64,000 nucleotides of DNA. Origin: Pseudomonadota bacterium. GTDB taxonomy: Bacteria > Bdellovibrionota > Bacteriovoracia > Bacteriovoracales > Bacteriovoracaceae. The notes under the pieces were generated by a model. It ran no database searches and was not told where the DNA came from. It saw only the letters and a list, made by a program, of their open reading frames with translations. Each line of letters begins with the position of its first letter. The stretch's first letter is position 1. Below are positions 1 to 8,954 of this stretch, piece by piece. The stretch is taken from positions 105,415 to 169,414 of the forward strand of contig JAIYBW010000006.1 in the NCBI GenBank assembly GCA_027488375.1. The letters run 5' to 3'. Both the position numbers and the translations under genes were made by a program.

Positions 1-53
1 ACCATCTAAATTGCTTCAGTTTTTATTAATGCCCTGCCGATAAGAGAGGGCCT

Positions 54-767
54 ATGATAAATCGATTAGTTACTATTATTATATTTTTATTTTCTTTCTC
101 GGTTCTGGCCCAGACGGAATGTCATGAAGAAAAGCAAAACCTTTTAAGTGAGTTCATCCCCACAAGTTTTGATAAAGGACGCTCAACTGTTGGTGCTGAT
201 GTGGTTGTGCCCATAAAATTAAAAATCCAAGACTTTATCTCATCTCGTCCCGATCTTTTGATTACTGATATTTCGATTGATTCCATGTCCTCTAGAGCTC
301 CATTTTTTATCAGTAAAACACTCATTGACCCGCGAAGTGATGAGCGGAATTTTGAGCTCGCTCAAGAGAGGGCCATATTTGCTGCCAAAGCCTTGGAAGA
401 AATTAAGAATTCCCGCTCTGAACATTCTTCTATCAAAATAACGACGAAAGCTTTTTTGGCCGGCCCTGCTTTTAATCGAATTGATTTAAATACTCGCTTT
501 GTCACCAAGATGACACCTGGATTCGATGAGAAAATGAGAGCCCTTTTTGAAGAGAATAAGGAATTTTACATCAATCAAGCTCTAGTGAAGTCTCCACAAG
601 AATTGATGGATGAAACTAAATTTGTGAATTATTACCAGGCAAAATTTAAAGCCTTTCAAGGGTTTAAATTAAGTATTCTTGGATATATCAAAAGTGATCT
701 TAAATGTTCTGAGGATAAAGCCTCAAAAAATAAAAAAATGATGCCTTCAAAGACGACTAAGCAGTAA
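54..767 (+). CDS. Secreted protein of unknown function
   Basis: The 237-residue product begins with a clear Sec signal peptide (basic MINR, then a hydrophobic stretch to about residue 19, ending VLAQ), so it is probably periplasmic or surface-located. A purine-rich ribosome binding site (AGAGAGGG) sits just before the ATG. The middle has an OmpA-like flavour: a beta strand, a long helix containing LAQERAIFAAKALEEI, then another strand, which is the usual arrangement of residues in OmpA_C-type domains. The peptidoglycan-binding residues cannot be identified with confidence. The C-terminus is lysine-rich. The gene ends convergently, overlapping the end of the neighbouring permease gene by a few bases. 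I do not recognise the family. Confidence 0.8.
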   Translation: MINRLVTIIIFLFSFSVLAQTECHEEKQNLLSEFIPTSFDKGRSTVGADVVVPIKLKIQDFISSRPDLLITDISIDSMSSRAPFFISKTLIDPRSDERNFELAQERAIFAAKALEEIKNSRSEHSSIKITTKAFLAGPAFNRIDLNTRFVTKMTPGFDEKMRALFEENKEFYINQALVKSPQELMDETKFVNYYQAKFKAFQGFKLSILGYIKSDLKCSEDKASKNKKMMPSKTTKQ

Positions 768-1668
768 CCATTAAATAAAATCCAACCGTAAAGAAACTGA
801 AAGCTCCAATGAGATACTTTCCAGGTAGTTTTTTATAATAAACGCATTCAAGAAGTGAGACCCAGACAGGCCCTGTGATGGCAATTGAAGTCAGCATGCC
901 TACATGAGCATGTTTTAAGGCTGCCAAGTAGAGAGTGAGAGAGAGGAAGCAACCGATAAAACTCGCCGACAAAATGACGGTTTTTTCTTTGAGAGCAATT
1001 TTAGTCAAATCTTGATAAAGGCGCTGATAGCTTTTTGGATTAATGAGGAGAAATCCAATGAGGGCGCCCAGGCAACGGATCACATTGACTTGAAATGTTT
1101 GGAGATCAGGATCATGCTCATAGGCCGTTCTGGTTAAGACAATGCCAAGAGCATCCAAACAAATTCCACTAAATGCCCAGAGAAAACTCTTGAGGTCCCA
1201 ATGACCAACAGATTTATTTCTTTCTAGCATGAAAATAAAAACACAAACCATCATGCAAAGAAAGGCAACCACATGTTGAGTATGAAAAAATTGGGCCAGA
1301 AAAAAGTAGCCATATATACCAAGTATTAAAGGTTGGAAGCTATAAAGAACTAATGAGCGTCCTGCTCCTAATGTAGTAAACGCCTTAAAAATAAAAATAT
1401 CTCCCAGGCATAGTCCCACAAGGCCACTTAATAAAAGCAAAATAAATGAAGCTGGACTTATGGACACAAATTGTTGCGAGAGCGCCATGGCAATTAAAAA
1501 TGCAATAAAAGCGGTAAACACTTTAATTTGATTAATCCAAACTGAGGAAAAGCGCTTGGCGTAAATAGAATAAATAAGACTAGCCGAGGAGTAGGCCAAA
1601 TTTGCGCCAATTGCTAGACCATACACTTCAAATGAATTCAAATCTCTTCCTTTGTTCACTGCCTTCAT
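757..1668 (-). CDS. EamA/DMT-superfamily permease
   Basis: The protein is about 303 residues with roughly ten hydrophobic helices arranged as two similar halves, each near 140 residues, which is the EamA (drug/metabolite transporter) pattern. GLCLGDIFIFKAFTTLGAGRSLVLYSFQPL in the first half and HAHVGMLTSIAITGPVWVSLLE in the second are typical of the repeat. The substrate cannot be read from the sequence; relatives export amino acids, metabolites or drugs. An upstream start at 1692 is open, but it would overlap the divergent msrB start and has no ribosome binding site, so the ATG at 1668 is preferred. The two genes then share only a short divergent promoter region. Confidence 0.85.
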   Translation of the reverse strand: MKAVNKGRDLNSFEVYGLAIGANLAYSSASLIYSIYAKRFSSVWINQIKVFTAFIAFLIAMALSQQFVSISPASFILLLLSGLVGLCLGDIFIFKAFTTLGAGRSLVLYSFQPLILGIYGYFFLAQFFHTQHVVAFLCMMVCVFIFMLERNKSVGHWDLKSFLWAFSGICLDALGIVLTRTAYEHDPDLQTFQVNVIRCLGALIGFLLINPKSYQRLYQDLTKIALKEKTVILSASFIGCFLSLTLYLAALKHAHVGMLTSIAITGPVWVSLLECVYYKKLPGKYLIGAFSFFTVGFYLMVTA

Positions 1669-1683
1669 ACTATAATCTCGCTC

Positions 1684-2076
1684 ATGAGTCATGAAGATTG
1701 GAAAAAAAAATTAACTCCTGAACAATTTAATGTTTGTCGCATGGGTGGCACTGAAAGCCCTTACTCAGGTAAGTACTATCATCACAAAGAAGAGGGGACC
1801 TATATCTGTGTCGCCTGTAAACAGCCGCTTTTTGAGTCTTTAACTAAATTTGAATCTGGCTCAGGATGGCCCAGTTTTTTTGAAGTGATGCAATCTCAGG
1901 CCGTGAAACTTAAAGAAGATTTTAGCTATGGCATGCATCGGGTAGAAGTCCTTTGCTCAAATTGTGAGTCTCATCTCGGTCATGTGTTTGATGATGGCCC
2001 ACGGCCAACAGGTAAAAGGTACTGTATTAATTCCATTGCCCTGGATTTTATTCCTCTGCAAAAGGATCAAAAATGA
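1684..2076 (+). CDS. msrB: Peptide-methionine (R)-S-oxide reductase MsrB
   Basis: This enzyme reduces methionine-R-sulfoxide in proteins, a cytoplasmic repair reaction that depends on thioredoxin. The 130 residues cover a complete SelR/MsrB domain. Visible motifs are CVAC (Cys42, Cys45) and CSNC (Cys91, Cys94), which bind the structural zinc; SGSGWPSF (residues 58-65); and the GKRYCINS motif with the catalytic cysteine at 114. The usual resolving cysteine position near SGSGWPSF is not a cysteine, as in many MsrB proteins. The stop overlaps the apaG start (ATGA), so the two are translationally coupled. Identification is secure. Confidence 0.96.
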   Translation: MSHEDWKKKLTPEQFNVCRMGGTESPYSGKYYHHKEEGTYICVACKQPLFESLTKFESGSGWPSFFEVMQSQAVKLKEDFSYGMHRVEVLCSNCESHLGHVFDDGPRPTGKRYCINSIALDFIPLQKDQK

Positions 2077-2474
2077 GTGATGCCTATATTTCGCAAAATA
2101 ATGAATTTAAAATAGAAGTTAAAACTGAATTTGATTTTGATCAATCAAATCCAATCAACTTTCAATATCTCTTTCGCTACACCATTCTCATTACAAATGA
2201 GGGAGAAGTGTCAGCGCAACTTCTCTCAAGGAAGTGGAATATTAAAGATGCTCGGGGAGAAATCAAAATAGTTGAAGGTCCTGGAGTTGTGGGAAATCAG
2301 CCTTTATTTGATCCTGGGATGAGTTTTGAGTACTCGAGTTTTTGCCCACTACCAACCATGACTGGAGAGATGTGGGGACATTTTAATATGATCAATAAGT
2401 ATGGCCAGAGTTTTAAGATCGAGACTCCGGTCTTTAAATTTCATGTGCCTCAGGAATTTATTGATCGGTATTAG
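2073..2474 (+). CDS. apaG: ApaG-domain protein
   Basis: The 133-residue protein is a single ApaG/F-box-associated immunoglobulin-like beta sandwich. The diagnostic stretches are FRYTILITNEG (about residue 34), VEGPGVVGNQP with the conserved glycines, PGMSFEYSSFCPL and MWGHFNM. In E. coli the gene lies with ksgA and apaH and has been linked to divalent cation handling, but the biochemical role is not settled. Here it follows msrB with a 4-base ATGA overlap, so both come from one transcript. Its end overlaps the convergent small gene that follows. Confidence 0.94.
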   Translation: MSDAYISQNNEFKIEVKTEFDFDQSNPINFQYLFRYTILITNEGEVSAQLLSRKWNIKDARGEIKIVEGPGVVGNQPLFDPGMSFEYSSFCPLPTMTGEMWGHFNMINKYGQSFKIETPVFKFHVPQEFIDRY

Positions 2475-2640
2475 CGAGGTCGATAAATCTTTGATCTAAA
2501 AGCTTTAAAGCTTCTTTTAAATCAACCATAACCTCATCCTTGGGAATGTGATCAAATTTCTTATCCTTAAGAATGTCATGCATGATCCGTAGTCTTTCCA
2601 AAAGATTGAGGATGTCGTGGGAGATGTGCTTTTTATCCAT
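2458..2640 (-). CDS. Small helical protein, DHp-like, unknown function
   Basis: A 60-residue protein predicted to be almost entirely two helices. The start, MDKKHISHDILNLLERLR, resembles the phospho-acceptor helix of a histidine kinase dimerisation domain (S-H-D followed by a hydrophobic heptad), and MVDLKEALKLLDQRFIDL would be the second helix. No ATPase domain follows. The gene overlaps the last bases of the FAH-family gene by 8 bases in the same direction, which supports real, coupled translation. A phosphotransfer or anti-kinase role is speculation from the helix pattern only. Confidence 0.6.
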   Translation of the reverse strand: MDKKHISHDILNLLERLRIMHDILKDKKFDHIPKDEVMVDLKEALKLLDQRFIDLANTDQ

Positions 2641-3229
2641 GATGAGCTTCTAGCTGGAATTTTAGATCAATCGGTCCAAATTTCATTTCAACCAAATCAA
2701 GGGGCTTAAGAGGACCAACTCCAGAGGGAGTTCCGGTAAAAATCAAGTCTCCATCACAAAGCGGGAAGTATTGATCAATGTAATGAATCATTTCATTGGG
2801 CTTCATGATAGCTTGAGTGAGCTGAGATTCCTGACGAGTTTCTCCATTGATTTTGAGAGTGAACAACGTCTCTTCCCAATTTCCAAAGTCTCTCACTCCA
2901 TAAATGGGAGAGCATAAAGCAGAGTTTTTAAAAACCTTAGAAATCTCCCAGGGATGTCCCTTAGATTTTAATTCTTTTTGCGTTTCTCTTAAGGTGAGGT
3001 CGAGACCAAGACCGAGTCCAATAATATTTTTTTTATAAAGCTTAAAGACAACTTCGCACTCATGATGAATGACTCCACGATGCCAGGGAAGTTGAAGTGT
3101 CGAGTCATTTTTTAACTCTTTAAAAACGCTTGGAGGTTTAAGAAAGAGTACTGGCTTTTCCGGAGCTGCTTCCTTCATTTCTGCAATATGATCTTTATAA
3201 TTTTTGCCCAAACAAATGATTTTATCCAT
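2633..3229 (-). CDS. Fumarylacetoacetate hydrolase-family enzyme (YcgM/FAHD1-like)
   Basis: The protein matches the compact, single-domain FAH branch represented by E. coli YcgM and human FAHD1: ICLGKNYKDHIAEM at the N-terminus, the metal-binding HHECEV glutamates, LDLTLRETQKELKSKG followed by PWEISKVFKNSA, and FTGTPSGVGPL near the C-terminus. Members bind Mg or Mn and cleave acylpyruvates or tautomerise/decarboxylate oxaloacetate; the substrate here is not proven. A GTG 16 codons upstream is open, but family alignment begins at the MDKIICLG methionine, so that start is used (about 198 residues). It is followed by the small DHp-like gene with an overlap. Confidence 0.88.
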   Translation of the reverse strand: MDKIICLGKNYKDHIAEMKEAAPEKPVLFLKPPSVFKELKNDSTLQLPWHRGVIHHECEVVFKLYKKNIIGLGLGLDLTLRETQKELKSKGHPWEISKVFKNSALCSPIYGVRDFGNWEETLFTLKINGETRQESQLTQAIMKPNEMIHYIDQYFPLCDGDLIFTGTPSGVGPLKPLDLVEMKFGPIDLKFQLEAHHG

Positions 3230-3286
3230 GCCACAAAGCATAGTCATGTGCTTTTTGATTGGCAAATTGAAACCCACGGCCCTAAG

Positions 3287-3577
3287 ATGATTTTGATGCT
3301 TAAACGTTTAAATTTCTTAAACTTAACTCTTTTTCTCTTCATCTCGTTTGTGGCCCCCTACGTGTCGGCCCAAGGGGTGAGCCTTGCCTTTTCTCAAAAT
3401 CCTGAAGAATGCACTAAATCATTAGAGAAAGATTTTTTTGATGATTTTTCGCTTGATGAAAAATTCTTTTGTGATGACCAAATATTTCTTTTTTTAACAG
3501 TTTCTTTTCCGAACTACCTTGAACTCAAACCACAAAATTCTCCTGATGACCTTTTAAGGCCTCCGCGTTTTTCTTAG
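3287..3577 (+). CDS. Small secreted protein, unknown function
   Basis: Starting at the ATG at 3287 gives a 96-residue protein with a textbook signal peptide (MILMLKRLNFLNLTLFLFIS, ending VSAQ). The mature part is short and acidic, with two cysteines (EECTK, FFCDD) that may form a disulfide. A second ATG three codons later (3296) is equally possible. A longer reading from 3188 would run into the divergent FAH gene and has no support. It precedes the SulP transporter gene by 41 bases in the same direction and may share its transcript. I do not recognise the family. Confidence 0.62.
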   Translation: MILMLKRLNFLNLTLFLFISFVAPYVSAQGVSLAFSQNPEECTKSLEKDFFDDFSLDEKFFCDDQIFLFLTVSFPNYLELKPQNSPDDLLRPPRFS

Positions 3578-3618
3578 ATTTTTTGTTTTCAATTACTAAA
3601 TATTTTTAGGAAAACCTT

Positions 3619-5160
3619 ATGAATTTTAATTCAGTGAAAAAAGACATTCAGTCTTCACTCGTCGTTTTTTTAGTCGCACTCCCTTTATGTCTTGGGATTG
3701 CACTGGCCTCAAATGCACCTTTAGCGGCCGGTATTTTTTCAGGCATTATTGGTGGAATTGTGATTGGGATGATGAGTGGCTCACAGATCAGTGTTTCTGG
3801 CCCTGCCAATACTCTGACCTTGGTTTTTGCAGCGGGCATGGCGAGTCTTGGTTCACTTGAGGCCATGGCCTTGGCCGTTTTTTTAGCAGGACTTATTCAA
3901 GTGTTTTTTAGTTTCCTAAGAGGCGGGGTGATTGGAGATTTTTTTCCAAATGCTGTGATTAAAGGAATGCTCGCAGCGATTGGTATTATTCTCATCTTAA
4001 AACAGTTTCCTCATGCTGTTGGTTATGATGTGGATTACATGGGGGACGATGCTTTTTTTGAAAAATCTGGGAACAATACCTTTGGGCAGATCATAAATGC
4101 TTTTCAATTCATTCATCCTGGAGCTGTCCTTGTTTCAATCATGAGTTTGGCCATTATGCTAGGTTGGGATAAAGGAGCGATTAAGGGATTTCGTTTTTTT
4201 CAAATTATTCCAGGTGCCCTCATGGCGATTCTAGGCGCCGTGATAGTCAATTCTCTATTTAAGTCATTTTTTCCAGCTGTACTGATTGACGGGGAACACC
4301 TCGTAAATCTTCCTTTTGAAGGGGGATTTAGAGAATTAGTGGATCAAGTTAAAGCACCCGCCTGGGAAATGCTTAAAAATCCTAAAATCTACCCGATTGC
4401 TTTTTCCATTGCCATCATTGGCTCGCTAGAAAGTCTTTTGTCTGTAGATGCAGCTGATAAATTTGATGAGCATGGACGATTTACCAATAAAAATCGTGAG
4501 CTACTCGCTCAAGGTGTGGGGAATGCCTTATGTGGACTTGTAGGGGGAATCCCTGTGGCCTCCGTCATTGTTCGATCTTCTGTGAACGTAAATGCTGGGG
4601 CCCAATCAAAACTTTCCTCTATTTTTCACGGAGGCTGGATCCTGTTAAGTGTGGTGTTTATCCCTCATCTCTTAAACAAAATTCCTCTGCCTGTTTTGGC
4701 CTCCGTTCTTCTACTCGTGGGATATAAATTATCTCGACCGGGACTTTTTATCTCAATGTACCGCAAAGGCTGGAATCAGTTTATTCCCTTTATTGTGACA
4801 GTGCTGGCGATACTTTTTAGTAATCTTCTTATTGGAATTAGCATTGGGATGATAATTGGATTTATCTTTGTCATACGTTCTAATATTCATAAATCAATTG
4901 TCGAAGTAAACGCAGATAATAGATATCTCATACGTTTTTATAAAGATGTTTCTTTTTTACAGAAAGCGGAGTTACAAAAAATATTTTTAACCATCCCTGA
5001 AAATGCCAATGTGGTGATTGATGGTTCACAAGGTGTTTTTGTAGATGATGATATCATTGATGTGATTGAAGAGTTTATCAAACGCGGGCAGACGATGGGG
5101 ATAACGGTTCAACTAAAAAAATCGTCACTTGCCCTTTGTCCTATTTTTAAAGAGGTTTAA
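3619..5160 (+). CDS. SulP-family anion (probable bicarbonate) transporter, copy 1
   Basis: The 513-residue inner-membrane protein has the SulP fold: an N-terminal helix carrying LVVFLVALPLCLGIALASNAPLAAGIFSGIIGG, the SGPANTLT motif (about residue 60), and the SLESLLSVDAADKFD signature in the second half, followed by a C-terminal STAS-like region (about 430-513). It is followed after one base by a beta-carbonic anhydrase. SulP-carbonic anhydrase pairs are known to act in bicarbonate uptake (BicA-type), so bicarbonate is the likely substrate, although sulfate transport cannot be excluded. The ribosome binding site TTAGGAAA lies at good spacing. A paralogue occurs at 9030-10562. Confidence 0.93.
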   Translation: MNFNSVKKDIQSSLVVFLVALPLCLGIALASNAPLAAGIFSGIIGGIVIGMMSGSQISVSGPANTLTLVFAAGMASLGSLEAMALAVFLAGLIQVFFSFLRGGVIGDFFPNAVIKGMLAAIGIILILKQFPHAVGYDVDYMGDDAFFEKSGNNTFGQIINAFQFIHPGAVLVSIMSLAIMLGWDKGAIKGFRFFQIIPGALMAILGAVIVNSLFKSFFPAVLIDGEHLVNLPFEGGFRELVDQVKAPAWEMLKNPKIYPIAFSIAIIGSLESLLSVDAADKFDEHGRFTNKNRELLAQGVGNALCGLVGGIPVASVIVRSSVNVNAGAQSKLSSIFHGGWILLSVVFIPHLLNKIPLPVLASVLLLVGYKLSRPGLFISMYRKGWNQFIPFIVTVLAILFSNLLIGISIGMIIGFIFVIRSNIHKSIVEVNADNRYLIRFYKDVSFLQKAELQKIFLTIPENANVVIDGSQGVFVDDDIIDVIEEFIKRGQTMGITVQLKKSSLALCPIFKEV

Positions 5161-5161
5161 C

Positions 5162-5791
5162 ATGGATAGAATTAAGCATTTACTACTAGAAAATAAAGCT
5201 TGGGCCCAAAGTCATTTAGATTTAAATCCAAATTACTTTAAAGATATGGCCCGAGACCAAAACCCTGAATACCTTTGGATTGGATGCTCTGACTCAAGAG
5301 TCCCAGAGTCTGAGATCACCAATAGTCGTCCTGGTGAAATTTTTGTTCACCGAAATATTGCGAATTTGGTTGTTCATACGGATACAAATTTTTTGAGTGT
5401 TTTAAGTTATGCTGTTCACTCACTTAAGGTTCCCCATGTGATTGTCTGTGGACATTATAATTGTGGAGGAGTTCGTGCCGCCTTAGCGCAAAATAGTTTT
5501 GGACTCATTGATAACTGGGTAAGAAATATTAAAGATACTTATTTTACTCATAAGTTTGAGATAGATGGTGCGAAGTCAGAAAACGAGCGCGTGAATAAAC
5601 TCGTCGAATTTAATGTTATGGAACAAGTTAAAAATCTTGCTCATACCTCAATTATTCAGAGGGCGTGGCATGAGCGTCAAGCTCCCCATATTCATGGTTG
5701 GGTTTATGACTTGAATCAGGGATTACTCAAAGAACTAGTAACGATGGGGCCTGAGAGTAAATTAGATTCAGTTTATAAATATGATTTTTAA
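5162..5791 (+). CDS. can: Beta-class carbonic anhydrase
   Basis: This enzyme interconverts CO2 and bicarbonate in the cytoplasm. With the ATG at 5162 the protein has 209 residues and keeps all zinc-site residues at the same numbers as E. coli Can: Cys42 and Asp44 in CSDSRVPES, His98 and Cys101 in GHYNCGGV. The Arg46 partner of the Asp-Arg dyad is present. A longer open frame into the SulP gene is a shadow. A purine-rich site (AAGAGG) precedes the start, and the gene follows the SulP transporter by one base, so transporter and enzyme are made together. It probably traps or releases the bicarbonate carried by SulP. Confidence 0.96.
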   Translation: MDRIKHLLLENKAWAQSHLDLNPNYFKDMARDQNPEYLWIGCSDSRVPESEITNSRPGEIFVHRNIANLVVHTDTNFLSVLSYAVHSLKVPHVIVCGHYNCGGVRAALAQNSFGLIDNWVRNIKDTYFTHKFEIDGAKSENERVNKLVEFNVMEQVKNLAHTSIIQRAWHERQAPHIHGWVYDLNQGLLKELVTMGPESKLDSVYKYDF

Positions 5792-6456
5792 TTCCAAGTA
5801 GAATTAATCCAGTCTCTCTCATGACTTAATAGAGGATTGAGAGAGAATTTTCCTTCGGGCCCATAAGAAAGAGTTGAATGAATCGCTACAAGATACATCT
5901 GACCATTTTCTTGAACATAGATCGGCCCACCAGAATCACCGGAGTATGAGTACATGTCATTGAGTTCAAGAGTTTCCTCTTGAGTCTTTAATGATTTCAT
6001 CACAGGAGTGATAAGGGTGCGGGCATTGAGTCCTGATCTTGCTCCAAAACCAATTCTTAAAAGACGACCTTTCACTTGTTTTGCTGATTTAGCAATTGGA
6101 TAAAAGATTGTTGTCTCAGGTAGTTTTGCATTTAATTTAAGACGAGCAATATCGGAGCGGTAATTTGATTTTTCTTTATTATAGCTAGGATGAAGTTCAA
6201 AACTTTTTACTGTCCAAGAATCTGCTTTCGGATCATAAGCTGATTGATTAAAAACTTTGATATCGATAATCTCGCCTTCAAGACAATGAGCGGCTGTCAG
6301 AACGACATCTTTATCAATCGCCACACCACTGCAAGTAAATTTTCCTTGAGGTCGAGTGACTTCGATGACGAGACTTGCGTTAAAATTACTCCAATCAATT
6401 TCTTGCGCAAAAGCATTAATCATAAGGCCCACCATAATCCCTGGTATATATTTCAC
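5788..6456 (-). CDS. Secreted trypsin-like serine protease (S1 family)
   Basis: A 222-residue protein with a short signal peptide (MKYIPGIMVGLMINAFAQ) and a complete chymotrypsin-fold catalytic triad: His57 in LTAAHC, Asp102 in YRSDIARLKL and Ser175 in GDSGGP. CSGVAI before the histidine gives the first cysteine of the domain. The canonical zymogen cleavage motif (R/IVGG) is not obvious, so activation may differ from trypsin. The start is GTG with a strong GGAGGG ribosome binding site. It converges with the carbonic anhydrase gene, overlapping by 4 bases. The target is unknown; secretion suggests nutrient or host/prey protein degradation. Confidence 0.93.
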   Translation of the reverse strand: MKYIPGIMVGLMINAFAQEIDWSNFNASLVIEVTRPQGKFTCSGVAIDKDVVLTAAHCLEGEIIDIKVFNQSAYDPKADSWTVKSFELHPSYNKEKSNYRSDIARLKLNAKLPETTIFYPIAKSAKQVKGRLLRIGFGARSGLNARTLITPVMKSLKTQEETLELNDMYSYSGDSGGPIYVQENGQMYLVAIHSTLSYGPEGKFSLNPLLSHERDWINSTWN

Positions 6457-6606
6457 AATCCCTCCATGGGTTTGTGCTTGTCGCCGACTATTATAGCCAT
6501 GGGAAAATTTCTGTGTCCAAGGTGCAATTTGATACTCGATAAGAATGATAGGATTTGTTAGATCCTCATCATTAACCTACTGAAAATACAATTGACTCAA
6601 AACGAA

Positions 6607-8277
6607 CTAGATCAGGATCTGAAAGCAGGCCCCTTTAGGATTTGAGACGTAATGAATTTCAGCTTGGTGGAGATCAAGAATTTTCTTCGTGATCGCAAGC
6701 CCCAACCCTGTACCTTTTCGCTTAGGATCCGTTGAAACTTTCATTTTTCTTTCAAAGAGGGAAGGAAGCTCTTTTGGATCAATTCCTGGGCCCTGATCTT
6801 CAAAACGAATGAGAACCTTCGTATTAGACATACTGATTGAAATCGTAATCGTCGAGTTTCTTGGACTAAAATCAATTGAGTTATCTAAAAGATTTAAAAA
6901 GGCTGATTTTAAAAGTTCTGGGAGAACATTTTTATCCAAGGCCTGCAGAGCATCGGTAAGCTCCTCTTGAAGATTTAAGCGAATCGTGATGGATTTTTTT
7001 GAAGCCTTGGCCCCCACAAGAGAAATCGTTTCATTAAGGATTTCAAGAATATTTTCTTTCTCAAGAGGGATTGATTGAAGTGAATCGATTTGCCCCAAGA
7101 GTAAAAAGTCTTCCACCACTTTTATCAGATGATCGACCTCTTTTTTAACTTCCGGAATATTTTGTACGAGCTCATTAGGTTGCCCCAAATAATTGTGAAT
7201 AATAGTGAGGGGGGTTTTAAGCTGATGAGAAACATTCTGAATAAATTCACTTCTTTCTTTTAAAAGAACTTGAACAACTTCTTCACGATGACGCTTTTTA
7301 TCATCTCTCCAAAACCAGAAAACAAGGAGGAGATAGATGGCAGCTTCCCAAAAAATTCTCGTTAGATGCTGATGATAGATCGCTTTTTTAATTGAATTTT
7401 CTGGAATTGTTGAGAGAAGATACCAGGTTCCAGAACTCTTTGGGAGCGGAAGGCGCGTAAAATTAAAGATATCATTTTTACGAGTAAAACTTCCTTGGAA
7501 AACAGTTTTTTTACTCAAGACTTTAAAGGTCTTTTCAGAGATATCTATTTTCTTTTTTGTGTACTCTTCCTCCTCAAGGAGAGGGTAACTAGCAACAGTG
7601 AATCCCTTATGATCAACGAGGAATTTTTCTGTGGCGAATGTTGGATCAAATGTTTGACCGACAAAAAGTTGAAATATTTCAGATCCATCTATATTGAGAA
7701 CAAGTAGTGCTTCGCGATTATTTTGATATTTAATTCTTTTAGAAACTCGAATGGCCGGTCTGATTGGATTTTCTGGAACCCCATTGATAATATTGGCCTC
7801 CATCGAAGAAAAATAAAACTCCTCAAATTTAACCTGGCTTAATTCTTTAAAAAAATCTTGCCCTGAGAGGTTATAAAGATTTTTAGACTGCTCATATTTT
7901 TTTGAATCTCGATTTTGAACAATTTTAAAAATCTCATTCCCTTCATTGGTCGCAATTCTGAGTTTAAAGTAGTGAGCATGTGTGTTTAAAAAATCAATCA
8001 GGTTATTGATATCTTTTTCTTGATTTTTACTGGCGAGGATAATCTGGATTTTCTTTTCAATAAAATTGAGGTCATCTTCAAGGCTATAAAGGAGGCGGTA
8101 GACTTCACTGGAGAGTATTTTGTCGGACTGAATAATCTCGAGGGATATCTGTGCTTTTTTTTCTTGAATATTGAAACGAGTTAAAAAGAAGTCAATGATG
8201 ATGACGCCAATGAGGAGAAGGATTGCAAAGAAGAGTGTTCTATTTTTAGATTTCAAATTATTCATGATTGAAGACAT
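6607..8277 (-). CDS. Sensor histidine kinase
   Basis: A 556-residue membrane sensor. A first transmembrane helix (about residues 14-32) and a second (about 307-323) bracket a roughly 270-residue extracytoplasmic sensor region with Cache-like character (LRIATNEGNEIFKIV, LLVLNIDGSEIF, FLVDHKGFTVASYP). The cytoplasmic part has the HisKA box with His351 (FIQNVSHQLKTPL), the N box (Asn466 in LLDNS) and G boxes DQGPG (494-498) and GTGLGL (522-527). There is no clear HAMP domain. It overlaps the upstream response-regulator gene by 20 bases, so the two form one operon. The ligand is unknown; position between two inorganic-carbon operons suggests carbon-related sensing. Confidence 0.94.
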   Translation of the reverse strand: MSSIMNNLKSKNRTLFFAILLLIGVIIIDFFLTRFNIQEKKAQISLEIIQSDKILSSEVYRLLYSLEDDLNFIEKKIQIILASKNQEKDINNLIDFLNTHAHYFKLRIATNEGNEIFKIVQNRDSKKYEQSKNLYNLSGQDFFKELSQVKFEEFYFSSMEANIINGVPENPIRPAIRVSKRIKYQNNREALLVLNIDGSEIFQLFVGQTFDPTFATEKFLVDHKGFTVASYPLLEEEEYTKKKIDISEKTFKVLSKKTVFQGSFTRKNDIFNFTRLPLPKSSGTWYLLSTIPENSIKKAIYHQHLTRIFWEAAIYLLLVFWFWRDDKKRHREEVVQVLLKERSEFIQNVSHQLKTPLTIIHNYLGQPNELVQNIPEVKKEVDHLIKVVEDFLLLGQIDSLQSIPLEKENILEILNETISLVGAKASKKSITIRLNLQEELTDALQALDKNVLPELLKSAFLNLLDNSIDFSPRNSTITISISMSNTKVLIRFEDQGPGIDPKELPSLFERKMKVSTDPKRKGTGLGLAITKKILDLHQAEIHYVSNPKGACFQILI

Positions 8278-8926
8278 AACCTATACCTACGATTGTTTTA
8301 ATTAATTTTTTATCCGAGACCGAATCAATTTTTTTTCTTAATTGTTTAACGTAAACATCAACCACATTGGATTCTGGATCAAAGTGCAAATCCCACACAT
8401 GCTGAGCGATTTGAACTCTTGAGAGTGGTCTTCCAATATTGCGTAAAAAATATTCTAAAAGAGAAAATTCTTTTGTCGTTAATTTAATAACCTGCCCTGA
8501 TCTTGAAACTTGGCGTTTCACAAGGTCCATTTCTAAATCTGCACATCTTAAATAATGGGAATTGCCTTGATGGCGCCTCATGAGCACTCTCACCCTGGCC
8601 GTTAATTCCTCAACATGAAAGGGCTTAGTCATGTAATCATCAGCTCCTGAGTTGAGTCCACTTACCTTGTCATGAATTTCGGCCAGTGTGGTCAACATAA
8701 GGATAGGAGTATTAGATTTTTGGGACTTAAAATCTTTGCAAAGCGAGAGCCCATCATCATCTGGGAGCATGAGATCAAGAATCACTAAACCATAGTCATG
8801 GAGTGAGAAAAGCTCCCTGGCCCTCACGCCAGAGCTCGCGAGCTCCGGAATGTAACCCAGACTGGAGAGAACCTGAGCTGTATACTGTGCAATTTTAATT
8901 TCATCTTCTACAACAAGAATTCTCAT
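8258..8926 (-). CDS. OmpR-family response regulator
   Basis: A 222-residue two-domain regulator. The receiver domain (1-120) keeps Glu7/Asp8, the phospho-acceptor Asp51 (VILDLMLPDDDG), Thr79/80 and Lys101 (MTKPF). The C-terminal winged helix (about 127-220) shows the OmpR/PhoB pattern (LTTKEFSLLEYFLRNIGRPLSR, VDVYVKQLRKKID, GIGYVF). It is the first gene of a divergent operon with the histidine kinase. Three 11-bp direct repeats upstream, between this gene and the SulP-dabAB operon, are the expected kind of binding site for this family, so it probably controls both its own operon and the carbon-uptake genes. Confidence 0.96.
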   Translation of the reverse strand: MRILVVEDEIKIAQYTAQVLSSLGYIPELASSGVRARELFSLHDYGLVILDLMLPDDDGLSLCKDFKSQKSNTPILMLTTLAEIHDKVSGLNSGADDYMTKPFHVEELTARVRVLMRRHQGNSHYLRCADLEMDLVKRQVSRSGQVIKLTTKEFSLLEYFLRNIGRPLSRVQIAQHVWDLHFDPESNVVDVYVKQLRKKIDSVSDKKLIKTIVGIGYVFNHE

Positions 8927-8954
8927 GATTTCAGTGCCTTGCGAGATGAAGAAA

